From NCBI GenBank assembly GCA_965279195.1, contig CBDIHP010000047.1:372001-436000 (forward strand): a DNA stretch of 64,000 bases, in the 5' to 3' direction. Shown here one piece after another: positions 42,699 to 51,163 of this stretch (positions are counted from its first letter, which is position 1; every line of letters begins with the position of its first letter). The notes under the pieces were generated by a model. The model searched no databases. It was not told the origin of the DNA and saw only the letters and a list, made by a program, of their open reading frames with translations. The DNA is from CBDIHP01 sp965279195 (GTDB lineage Bacteria > Planctomycetota > Planctomycetia > Isosphaerales > Isosphaeraceae). A program made the translations under genes and the position numbers.

Positions 42699-45600
42699 GT
42701 GCCGACACCCCATCGCTCGCGAGCCGCCCGGAAGGCCGGCTCGGGCCCGCGTTTCCACAGCAAGTCCCCCAGGCGTGCGCGCCGGTGCTCGCCCGGAGTC
42801 GAGGAGATGGAGGGCCGGCTGCTGCTGGCCGCGAGGCTCGCCCTGCCGGTCGCCGCGGCGGCGCCGGTGGTGATCTCGTCCGACGAGGCGATCGAGGCCA
42901 TCGACCGCTCGTTCCCGGGTGACGCCGATCGGGTGTCGAGCTACCTGCTCTCGGCCTACTTCCGCGGGCCGGGGGCGCCGCAGCTCTCGGGCGTGGCGCG
43001 GGCGGCGATGGACGACCTCTCGGGCAGCGACGACATCCCGTTCCTGACCGACCCCGCCGGCCGCGTCGGCGTGGTGATCACGGCGACCGACCCCGAGGCC
43101 CTCGCGCCGGCCCTGCGGTCGATCGGGATGCAGGTGGCGGCGGCGTTGCCGTCATACCATCGAATTGAAGGATTCTTGCCACTGGATATGTTGCCCGCCG
43201 CATCGACGCTGGGCGACTCGGGCCTGCTGGGGATCGAGGGGGTCGCCCGGCCGAAGACCAGCGCGGGGACGGTCACGAGCCAGGCGGACAACGTGCTGGA
43301 GGGGGACCGCGTGCGGGCCCTCCCCGGCGGCTACAACGGCGCCGGCGTGAAGATCGGCGTGCTCAGCGACAGCTACGACAAGTCGAGCCTGGTCACGCGC
43401 GCCTCGGCCAGCATCAGCAGCGGCAACCTGCCGTCGGGCGGGGTGCAGGTCCTGCAGGATTACAATTCGTCCGGCACGAGCAGCGCGGTGGCCGACGAGG
43501 GCCGGGCGATGCTGGAGCTGATCTACGACATCGCGCCGGGGGCGTCGCTGGGCTTCGCCACGGCGTTCATCAGCGAGTCGGGCTTCGCCACGAACATCCA
43601 GGCTCTGGCCAGCGCCGGCTACACCATCATCAGCGACGACGTGTTCTACTTCGACGAGCCGTACTTCCAGGACGGCATCGTCTCGCAGGCGGTGAACAAC
43701 GTCTACAACAGCGGGGTGGCCTACTACACCTCGGCCGGCAACCAGGGGAACTTCGGCTACGACTCGGGGGCCTCGGCGGCCTACGCTTCGAACCCGCTGG
43801 CGTTCGCCTCGCAGACGATCACGCCGATCACCGCGTCGGCGTCGTCGTACTACGACTGGGATCCGGGCAGCAACACCGACACCTTGATGTCGATCACGAT
43901 CCCGAGGAACCAGTCGGTCCAGCTGGATTTCCAGTGGGACCAGCCGTTCTACACCACGAACGGGGTCACGACGAACCTCGACTTCTACCTCCTGAGCGTC
44001 AACACCAGCACCGGGGCCATGACCACCCGGGCGCAGGTGACGACCAACAACGTCACCAACCAGACGCCGTACTCGCTGCTGAGCTACACCAACACCCTCT
44101 CGGGCACCAGCGCCACCACGACGTTCAACCTGGTCGTCCGCAACACCAACGGCGGGCTGGTGCCGGGCCGGATCAAGTTCATCGACATGTTCGGATCGGC
44201 GACGGTCGTCTACAACGAGTACTTCACTCGCACCGGCACGATCGGCGGCCACGCCTCGGCGCTGGGGGCCCAGGCGGTGGCGGCGGCGGCCTTCTACGAG
44301 CAGAACACGCCCGAGGACTTCAGCTCCATCGGCCCGGTCACGATGCTGTTCAACGCCGACGGCACCCGCAAGGCCGCGCCCGAGTTCCGCGCCAAGCCCG
44401 ACATCCTCGCGACCGACGGGGCCGACACCAGCTTCTTCTACCCCGGCGATGACGTCGACGGCAACGGCTTCAACAACTTCTTCGGGACCTCCGCCGCCGC
44501 GCCCGACGCCGCCGCCGTGGCCGCGCTCGTGAAGCAGGCCAACCCGACCTGGACCAACGCCCAGATCGTCGCCCGGCTCAAGGCTACCGCCGACCCCACC
44601 GCCGGCGGGGGCGACGTCAACGCCGTCGGCGCCGGCCTGATCTCGGCCTACCGCGCCATCTTCGGCGACCCCGTCGTCGCCAACGTCGCCAGCACCACCC
44701 CGGTCTTCGACGGGTTCGAGTTCGGCGCCCTCGGCGCGGCGTGGGAGACCTACAAGTCGGGCTCCGGTGTGGCCCTGGTCGGCACCGCCAATGGCCCGTC
44801 GAACAGCACCTACCACCTGGTCCTCGGCTCCAACCTCGGCTACGGCACCACCGGCTTCACGGGCATCCCGCAGCTGAACGAGGCCATCCTCCACCTGAAC
44901 CTCGCCGGCAAGCGGGACCCGTCCATCCGGTTCTCGGCCAAGCGGTTCTCCGGCGAGGCGGACAACGCGATGCCGGGCAGCTTCACGGGCCACGGCAATT
45001 ACGACGGCGTCTCACTCAGCGTGGACGGGGTGAACTGGTATCGCATCGTCAGCCTCACGAGCCCGGTCATCGGCACGTCCTACTCGGACTACGTCGCCGA
45101 CCTCGCCGCCGTCGCCCGGGCCAACGGCCTGACCTTGACCGCCGACACCCGGATCAAGTTCCAGCAATACGGCGCCAACGCGTTCGCCCCCGGTGTCACC
45201 GGCATCGCCTTCGACAACATCCTGGCCAGCGAGCAGTCGTACCTCACGGCGAACGTCATCGACAGCGGCGCGGCCCAGCGCTCTAGCGTGCGGTCGATCA
45301 CGGTCGACTTCGCCGGCAACATCACCGGCACGGCCGCATCGGCCTTCACCCTGACCCGGTCGGACGGCCTGGTCGTGCCCGTGTCGTTCGCCCTGTCCCC
45401 CATCGCGGGCGGCACGCGGGCCACGCTCACCTTCTCCGGGCCCGGCCTCGACGGCAGCTCGCTGGCCGACGGCCGCTACACCCTCCAGATCAGCGGCATC
45501 GCCCTCGTCGACGACGGCCTCCGCCTCATCGACGTCGACGGCGACGGCGTGGACGGCGGCACCAAGACCATCAGCTTCTATCGGTTCTTCGGCGACTCCA

Positions 45601-45770
45601 ACGGCGACGGCCTGGTCGACGCCACCGACTACCTCGCCTTCCTCGCCGCCTACCGTACCGGCGTCGCCAGCGGGACGGGCGCCATCTTCGACTCCAACAA
45701 CGACGGCGTCTTCACCGCCGCCGACCTCAACGCCTTCCTCCTCCGGTTCAACAAGCGACGGCTGCCGTGA
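42699..45770 (+). CDS. Secreted subtilisin-fold (S8/S53-like) protease with dockerin-like tail
   Basis: 1023 residues from GTG 42699. N-terminal basic stretch plus planctomycete motif VEEMEGRLLLAA. Protease domain about 210-690: Asp in VKIGVLSDSYDK, oxyanion Asn in YYTSAGNQGN, Ser in FFGTSAAAPDAAAVAAL. Where subtilisins carry the catalytic His, this protein has ADEGRAMLELIYDIAPGA, with Glu and Asp and no His, recalling the Glu/Asp/Ser set of sedolisins. A beta-rich region follows, then a C-terminal dockerin-type calcium pair DSNGDGLVDATDY and DSNNDGVFTAADL. The upstream frame is open to 42525 but lacks a good start. Next gene is a cohesin-like PEP-CTERM protein. Confidence 0.83.
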   Translation: MPTPHRSRAARKAGSGPRFHSKSPRRARRCSPGVEEMEGRLLLAARLALPVAAAAPVVISSDEAIEAIDRSFPGDADRVSSYLLSAYFRGPGAPQLSGVARAAMDDLSGSDDIPFLTDPAGRVGVVITATDPEALAPALRSIGMQVAAALPSYHRIEGFLPLDMLPAASTLGDSGLLGIEGVARPKTSAGTVTSQADNVLEGDRVRALPGGYNGAGVKIGVLSDSYDKSSLVTRASASISSGNLPSGGVQVLQDYNSSGTSSAVADEGRAMLELIYDIAPGASLGFATAFISESGFATNIQALASAGYTIISDDVFYFDEPYFQDGIVSQAVNNVYNSGVAYYTSAGNQGNFGYDSGASAAYASNPLAFASQTITPITASASSYYDWDPGSNTDTLMSITIPRNQSVQLDFQWDQPFYTTNGVTTNLDFYLLSVNTSTGAMTTRAQVTTNNVTNQTPYSLLSYTNTLSGTSATTTFNLVVRNTNGGLVPGRIKFIDMFGSATVVYNEYFTRTGTIGGHASALGAQAVAAAAFYEQNTPEDFSSIGPVTMLFNADGTRKAAPEFRAKPDILATDGADTSFFYPGDDVDGNGFNNFFGTSAAAPDAAAVAALVKQANPTWTNAQIVARLKATADPTAGGGDVNAVGAGLISAYRAIFGDPVVANVASTTPVFDGFEFGALGAAWETYKSGSGVALVGTANGPSNSTYHLVLGSNLGYGTTGFTGIPQLNEAILHLNLAGKRDPSIRFSAKRFSGEADNAMPGSFTGHGNYDGVSLSVDGVNWYRIVSLTSPVIGTSYSDYVADLAAVARANGLTLTADTRIKFQQYGANAFAPGVTGIAFDNILASEQSYLTANVIDSGAAQRSSVRSITVDFAGNITGTAASAFTLTRSDGLVVPVSFALSPIAGGTRATLTFSGPGLDGSSLADGRYTLQISGIALVDDGLRLIDVDGDGVDGGTKTISFYRFFGDSNGDGLVDATDYLAFLAAYRTGVASGTGAIFDSNNDGVFTAADLNAFLLRFNKRRLP

Positions 45771-45908
45771 TGGAATGCCGATAGGCTGACCTGTCAAGGA
45801 TGATGGGATCTCACGGGCGTTGCCGCGGTCCCGCCCCGTCGCGGCGACGCCCGTCGCTTATCGATTGTTCATGTTTCGATATTTTCGCGATTCTCCCGAG
45901 AGGCTCCC

Positions 45909-46547
45909 ATGTCCCCGACCCGCACGCTCCTCGCGGCCGCCGCCGCGCTCCTGTCCTTCTCCATCGCCGCCCCCGCCCGGGCCGACCTCCAGTACACCTT
46001 CGACAGCGACACCTACGGCGCCAACGTCGGATCCAACGTCCTCGTCTCCGTCTATCTGAAGCAGGGGGCCGTCGGCACCCAGGTCGGGGCCGGCAACGAG
46101 CTGCTCACCGCGGGCTTCTCGCTGTCGTACCTCACCGCCTCGGCCCCGATCACCGCGACCGGCAGCGCGGCCTCGTACGGGCCCGCCTGGGACACCGGCA
46201 CCACCTCGAACGCCGACACCAGCACCCTCACCGTCCTCGACGTCAGCCTCCTCTCGGTGTTCGGCGTCGCCGACTTCTCGTCCCCCGTGCTCCTGGCCAC
46301 CTTCAGCTTCCAGGCCACCAGCGCGGGCGTCCTCGGCATCACCCTCGGCGACCTCGACCCCGGGTCCCCCGACTTCATTACCATCAACGGCGACATCCTC
46401 GACCCCACCAACACCCCCTCCGCCACCATCACCGTCACCGCCGCCGTCGTCCCCGAGCCCGACGCCTTCGCCCTGATCCTCTGCGCCGCCCCCTTCCTCG
46501 CGGGCGCGGCCACCCGGCGGAAGCGCCCCTCCCGGACCGACGCCTGA
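45909..46547 (+). CDS. PEP-CTERM protein with cohesin-like domain
   Basis: 212 residues. Signal peptide MSPTRTLLAAAAALLSFSIA, cleaved after PARA. The middle (about 25-175) is beta-rich: VLVSVYLKQGAVGTQVGAG, AGFSLSYLTASAPITATG, LLATFSFQATSAGVLGITLG, which resembles a cohesin fold by pattern. The C-terminus is a PEP-CTERM signal: VPEPDAFALILCAAPFLAG followed by RRKR, recognised by an exosortase. The ATG at 45909 has GAGAGG five bases upstream. 138 bp after the dockerin-bearing protease, same strand. The cohesin call is tentative. Confidence 0.78.
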   Translation: MSPTRTLLAAAAALLSFSIAAPARADLQYTFDSDTYGANVGSNVLVSVYLKQGAVGTQVGAGNELLTAGFSLSYLTASAPITATGSAASYGPAWDTGTTSNADTSTLTVLDVSLLSVFGVADFSSPVLLATFSFQATSAGVLGITLGDLDPGSPDFITINGDILDPTNTPSATITVTAAVVPEPDAFALILCAAPFLAGAATRRKRPSRTDA

Positions 46548-46554
46548 ACCCCCC

Positions 46555-46691
46555 GGAGTGCGGAGGTTTGCCTTTGCCCCGTCGTCGCGGGGCTTGCCCC
46601 GCGTCCGATATCGGAGCGCTCGCCTTCGACCCATTGTGGACATTCGGGAGAAAGCTCCCCCTGGGACAGGGCGGCAGCAAGCTCCCGCACT
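46555..46691. repeat. GGAGTGCGG palindrome family, full copy
   Basis: From GGAGTGCGGAGG to CTCCCGCACTCC with an inner CGCGGGGCTTGCCCCGCG hairpin. Lies between convergent PEP-CTERM and porin genes. Confidence 0.78.
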
Positions 46692-46697
46692 CCGAGG

Positions 46698-48311
46698 TCA
46701 GAAATAGACCTGGCACCGCAGCCAGAAGAGGTCGGCGGCGCGGCCGTAGACGTCCTTGGCCTCGTTGACGCGGACGGGCGACCCGAAGGCGGCGTGCTGC
46801 CAGTCGAGGTAGAACTTCACCCAGCGGTTGGGGTACCAGTTCAGGCCGAGGTCGATCATCGAGACGTCGTTGGTCCAGTCGCGGCGGTCGGCCAACTCCT
46901 CGCGGAAGACGACGTCGCCGAGGCTCAGCCGGCTGAACCGCACGAACGGCTCGAACGCACCCAGGCCGCGGTCGGGGCCGGTGAGCCGCAGGGGATGCCG
47001 GGGGATCACGGTCGTCCGGCGCTCGATCTGCTCGCCGGTCAGGAAGTAGCTCAACGCGACGTGGAACCCGCTGACGGGCACCATCGGCTTCTCCGCCAGG
47101 CCCGCGCGGGCCATCTGGAACGAGCCGATGTTCCACTCCGACTCGATCGACAGACTCTTGTAATAATACGCCAGGTGGGCGGCGCCGAAGTAGCGGGGGC
47201 CCTGGTAGAAGACGCCGGGGTTGAAGTCGAGGAAGACCGACGACGCATCGGTGGCCGCCTCGTCGTTCTCGGCCGCCTGGACCGAGGTGCGGAGGGGCAG
47301 GGGTGCCTCATTGCGGGCGACGGTCCCCGCGCTGCCGGAAATGCCGACATTCAGATTCTTGAAGGCCTTGTACTGTTCGGAGTTGAAGAACGGGCGGACA
47401 TTCACATATCCGACGGCCTCCTGATTCGGGTTGTTGTCGGCCAGGCCGGTGAGGTGGCCGTTGAAGCCGCCGAGGGCCCAGTCGAGCCGGCCGTCGCCGA
47501 CCTTGCCCCAGGCCATGACCCCCGCCTGCCGCGACAGCCCGAAGTTGAGCGGGAAGAGGGCCCGCTCGGGCGCGATGAAGTACTGCTCCAGGTGATCGAA
47601 CCAATCATAGCTGTACGGCACGAGCATCCGGCCGAACTTGACCTGGAACGCCTCGCTGGGGCGATAATTCAGGTTGCCGTCGAGCAGGTCCCACGCCCCT
47701 TCCAGGCTGCGCTGGAGGGAGACCTCGTACTCGAACAGCTTCGTCAGCCGCCCCTCCAGGTAGACCCGCACCCTGGGGATATACAGCCCGCTCTTGCCGA
47801 ACGTGCGATCATTGGGCACGAATGTCTTCGCATCCGTCTGATCGAGCACATGAAAGCGCAAATCAAACTCATCGTCTTCGGTGGCGAGCTGGAACCCGTC
47901 CGCGAACGTCGCCTTGAGCGGCAGCTCGCGGATATTCGCCCTCCGCCCGACCTCCCCCGGCCGACCCAGATGCGAGCCCCGACTGGTGCTCTCTTCTCGA
48001 CTGTTGGATGGTTCTCTCGCGTCCCCTGCTTCCGCCGCCCACGCCGGGATCGCGTCCTTCTTCGTCCCGCCTTCGTCGACCTGACGCCTCAAATCGTCAT
48101 ACCGCCCCTGCAACTCTCCATACCGGCGATCCGACTCCTCTCGGTCCTTCTTCAACTGATCCAGCAAGCGAGCGTTCATCTCCTCGACCTTCCGGAGCCG
48201 CTCCTCGACCGCCGGATCCTTCCCCGCCTCCTGCCCGCGCGCAACCCCGCCGAGGCCGATCGTCAGGCCGATCAGCCAGAGGAGCCGGGACCATCCTCGC
48301 ATGCGGGCCAT
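46698..48311 (-). CDS. OprP/OprO-type phosphate-selective porin
   Basis: 537 residues. Signal peptide MARMRGWSRLLWLIGLTIGL (cleavage near GVARGQ), a coiled coil of about 60 residues (VEERLRKVEEMNARLLDQLK), then a beta-barrel porin: YIPRVRVYLEGRLTKLFEYE, AFQVKFGRMLVPYSYDWF, PLNFGLSRQAGVMAWG, ending in the outer-membrane signature LFWLRCQVYF with terminal Phe. Fits the OprP/OprO family of anion porins. I start at ATG 48311 (AGGA nine bases upstream). Phosphate specificity is only by family; PhoD elsewhere in the window would be a metabolic partner. Confidence 0.87.
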   Translation of the reverse strand: MARMRGWSRLLWLIGLTIGLGGVARGQEAGKDPAVEERLRKVEEMNARLLDQLKKDREESDRRYGELQGRYDDLRRQVDEGGTKKDAIPAWAAEAGDAREPSNSREESTSRGSHLGRPGEVGRRANIRELPLKATFADGFQLATEDDEFDLRFHVLDQTDAKTFVPNDRTFGKSGLYIPRVRVYLEGRLTKLFEYEVSLQRSLEGAWDLLDGNLNYRPSEAFQVKFGRMLVPYSYDWFDHLEQYFIAPERALFPLNFGLSRQAGVMAWGKVGDGRLDWALGGFNGHLTGLADNNPNQEAVGYVNVRPFFNSEQYKAFKNLNVGISGSAGTVARNEAPLPLRTSVQAAENDEAATDASSVFLDFNPGVFYQGPRYFGAAHLAYYYKSLSIESEWNIGSFQMARAGLAEKPMVPVSGFHVALSYFLTGEQIERRTTVIPRHPLRLTGPDRGLGAFEPFVRFSRLSLGDVVFREELADRRDWTNDVSMIDLGLNWYPNRWVKFYLDWQHAAFGSPVRVNEAKDVYGRAADLFWLRCQVYF

Positions 48312-48441
48312 CCGGACCGTCCTGGTCGGGGGAGTGCGGGTTCTCCCGGTTGTATCGGCCATCGCCGGCCGCGACTTGAGCCGTAGGGTTCGTTCTTGAG
48401 GACCAATGCATGCGAATATCATTCGCGATGGCGATCGAGAA

Positions 48442-48464
48442 TCGTCCGCAAGTGCGGACCCTAC
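48442..48464. repeat. Short REP-like palindrome, GTAGGGTCCGC family (inverted)
   Basis: On the minus strand: GTAGGGTCCGC, loop ACTT, GCGGACGA. The TAG is the stop codon of the leftward gene ending at 48461. Confidence 0.75.
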
Positions 48465-49240
48465 GGGAACAGGAAGCGCTGGATGCGTTGATAGAGCGAG
48501 TGGTCGCGCGACAGCCGCCAGAGCCGCGAGCGGAGCAAGTGGTCGGCGAGGGGGCCGAAGAGGGAGTGCTGATTGAGCAGCCGGGGGGAATTGAGGAAAC
48601 CCTCGGGCAGGCACGCGAGGAGGGCGTGGGCGACCTCGACCTCGAAGGTCTCGAACGGCCCGACCGCGCCCGGCATCCGGATCCGCCAGGGGAGCATGTG
48701 GATCATCTGCGATTTGGACTCCAGTAGGACCTCCTCACCTTCGCCGCCGGCCAACCCCAGACGGATGCGCATCTTCGGGTGGTCGTCGGTCCACCCGCCC
48801 CGAAAATACGCCTCGAGCTCGGCCTGGAGTTCCTGGGGCTCGGTTAGCATCTCGACGATCTGCTCGTCCGACAGCCCCGCCCGCCGCACACGCCCCAAGT
48901 CTCCCGCGTTATGCCCCGGGCTCGCCAGGAGTCGCCGGGCCTCCTCGCGGATCGTTCCGCCGTCGAGCCCGAGGTTCCCCAGCGTGGGCCACTCCAGCGG
49001 CGGCCGTTCGAGCGCCGACATCAATCGCTCGACCGCCTCCCGCGACGGCGGCACCGGGAACGGCTCCGCTGGATGCCGCTCCGACGGCCCATCGACGTTG
49101 TTGCGCCTCTCCAGCGACTCCAGCTCGAACCGATCCCCGCGCCGGACGATCTCCGCATCCTCGGCCCAGAAGCAGGGGTTTGCAAATCCCACCCATTCCG
49201 AATGGGCGGAGATCCGCACGATGTCGCGGTGGGTCGGCAT
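48461..49240 (-). CDS. Hypothetical protein, 259 residues
   Basis: No family recognised. N-terminus MPTHRDIVRISAHSEWVGFA; middle helical with SREAVERLMSALERPPLEWP and GLSDEQIVEMLTEPQELQAE; C-terminus FGPLADHLLRSRLWRLSRDH. No signal peptide or membrane helix. The ATG at 49240 has GAGGA five bases upstream. Ends in a REP-like head (TAG stop). Lies divergent from the AlbA_2 gene. Confidence 0.7.
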   Translation of the reverse strand: MPTHRDIVRISAHSEWVGFANPCFWAEDAEIVRRGDRFELESLERRNNVDGPSERHPAEPFPVPPSREAVERLMSALERPPLEWPTLGNLGLDGGTIREEARRLLASPGHNAGDLGRVRRAGLSDEQIVEMLTEPQELQAELEAYFRGGWTDDHPKMRIRLGLAGGEGEEVLLESKSQMIHMLPWRIRMPGAVGPFETFEVEVAHALLACLPEGFLNSPRLLNQHSLFGPLADHLLRSRLWRLSRDHSLYQRIQRFLFP

Positions 49241-49556
49241 GGTCGTCCTCAAGCAGAAACGTCGCGTCAAACCGAAATCGTTTATCAAACGGGCCAAGGT
49301 TGGACCCTTCGAGGAACCTCAGGACGTTGAGGGCCTGTTGAGTCGGGATACGGACCGCGCGGCACACTGCCTGGCCTTGCTTGGAGTACCGCCCTCCGAA
49401 CCTTCAGATATTGTATCATTACCATTGCCGATGGGGTGGGTACGGGATGGCGGCGCCCCCCTGTGGAAGGTTCTCCATCTGCCAGGGATGCGTGGGTTCC
49501 GATTTCCGGGCGAGCCCGGGCGAGTAAGCTCTCTTGTACGACTCGGTTCTGAATTC
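49241..49556. other. Gap between divergent hypothetical and AlbA_2 genes
   Basis: 316 bp, somewhat AT-richer than usual, no credible gene. The frame of the AlbA_2 gene is open leftwards but without family similarity. Should contain both promoters; I see no clear boxes. Confidence 0.4.
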
Positions 49557-50966
49557 ATGAATACCACATTGAGTGAACTTGATCGCTGGATGGGGTCCCC
49601 TCGCGAGAACGAGCACCTCGAATTCAAGGAGGCGAAGACCAGGTACGACGCCGAGAAGGCGATGAAATACTGCGTGGCGATCGCCAACGAGGGCGGCGGG
49701 AAGCTTATCCTCGGGATCAGTGACAAGCCGCCAAGAGAAGTGGTCGGCTCACGTGCCTTCCCGGACCCCGGCGAGTTGCAATCCCAGATACTCGACAAGC
49801 TGCGCTTCAGGGTCGATATTGAGGAACTCGCCCACCCCAGGGGCCGGGTCGTGATCTTCCACATACCCGCCCGCACCGCAGGGACTGCGTATCATTTCGA
49901 CGGCGCGTACCTCATGAGGTCGGGCGAGAACCTCGTGCCGATGTCCGAGGACCAGCTCCGTAAGGTGTTCGCCGAAGGTAAGCCGGATTTCCTCGCGGGG
50001 ATGGCGCTCGACGACATCACGCCCGACGATATCGTCCGCCTGCTTGACACGCAGTCCTACTTCGACCTCCTCAAATTGCCATACCCGCCCCAGCGTGAAG
50101 GGGTGCTCGACCGATTCGAGCGAGAGCGTCTCATCACGAAGCATGATGGCCTGTATGGGATCACCAACATCGGCGCGATCCTGTTCGCGAAGAATCTCCT
50201 GAATTTTCCGACGGTCTGGAGGAAGGCACCGAGGGTTGTCGTCTACGAGGGGAGCGGGAAACTCCTGACGAGACTCGACCAGACCGGTTCGAAGGGATAC
50301 GCCGTGGGTTTCGAGGGACTCCTGGATTTCATCAATGGACAGATTCAAAAGAATGAAGTGATAGGTAGGGCTCTTCGCGCGGAAGTCAAGATGTTCCCCG
50401 AGATCGCGATCCGGGAACTTATGGCGAACGCCCTGATTCACCAGGACTTCGAAGAGGGCGGCTCATCGGTCATGGTGGAGGTCTACGATGATCGTCTGGA
50501 GATCTCGAATCCGGGTAAGCCGGCCATCCCACCAACCCGATTCATCGACGAATACCAGTCGCGCAATGAACGTCTTGCGGATATGATGCGGCGATTCGGG
50601 ATCTGCGAAGAGAAAGGCAGTGGCATCGACAAGGTTGTTTACAGTGCCGAGGTGTATCAGCTCAAGGCCCCTGATTTCCGCGTCGGAGAGGTACGGACGA
50701 CGGTCGTGCTGTTCGCCCATCAGGAATTCGAGGATATGGAGGCCGAGGACAGGGTTCGAGCCTGTTATCAGCATTGTTGCCTGAGGTATGTCATGAACAA
50801 AAAAATGAGTAATCAGAGCCTTCGCGATCGCTTCAAGCTGCCTGCCAGCAAGGCCGAGAATGTCTCGCGGATCATCCAGGCGACCCTCTCCAGAGACCTC
50901 ATCAAATTAGACGACCTCAGCAACACCTCCAAACGCTATGCAAGATACATCCCATTCTGGGCCTGA
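49557..50966 (+). CDS. AlbA_2 (Schlafen-like) DNA-binding / ATPase protein
   Basis: 469 residues. Residues about 14-130 form an AlbA_2 domain: ENEHLEFKEAKTRYDAEKAM, YCVAIANEGGGKLILGISDK. Residues about 270-400 are the HATPase_c_4-type region: EIAIRELMANALIHQDFEEG, MVEVYDDRLEISNPGKPAIP and RRFGICEEKGSGIDKVV. A C-terminal winged helix (NQSLRDRFKLPASKAENVSR) ends the protein. Members act as transcriptional regulators or sit in defence or toxin-antitoxin loci. ATG 49557 lacks a good ribosome site. Codon use is less GC-biased than its neighbours, which hints at transfer. No partner gene. Confidence 0.9.
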   Translation: MNTTLSELDRWMGSPRENEHLEFKEAKTRYDAEKAMKYCVAIANEGGGKLILGISDKPPREVVGSRAFPDPGELQSQILDKLRFRVDIEELAHPRGRVVIFHIPARTAGTAYHFDGAYLMRSGENLVPMSEDQLRKVFAEGKPDFLAGMALDDITPDDIVRLLDTQSYFDLLKLPYPPQREGVLDRFERERLITKHDGLYGITNIGAILFAKNLLNFPTVWRKAPRVVVYEGSGKLLTRLDQTGSKGYAVGFEGLLDFINGQIQKNEVIGRALRAEVKMFPEIAIRELMANALIHQDFEEGGSSVMVEVYDDRLEISNPGKPAIPPTRFIDEYQSRNERLADMMRRFGICEEKGSGIDKVVYSAEVYQLKAPDFRVGEVRTTVVLFAHQEFEDMEAEDRVRACYQHCCLRYVMNKKMSNQSLRDRFKLPASKAENVSRIIQATLSRDLIKLDDLSNTSKRYARYIPFWA

Positions 50967-51152
50967 GGTGCCTCCGGTGGGCATCGCGCGAGTTCATTTC
51001 GGTTCTAGCCTTCGATTTTCCTGGGTTTGCCCTAAGTTCTTTACTGGAATTGGTTTCCAATTTTGGTGCAAATTGCTGCAGTCGAAGCTAGCCTCGAACA
51101 GGCCAATCGTTCACTTCGGCACTCATCCAATGAAAAGTTCTCAGGCTCAATC

Positions 51153-51163
51153 GCGGACCCTAC
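51153..51163. repeat. Half of a GTAGGGTCCGC palindrome (inverted)
   Basis: The 11-nt head GTAGGGTCCGC on the minus strand; the second arm is lost. Its TAG is the stop of the leftward HEAT/TPR gene (51160-51162). Confidence 0.6.
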
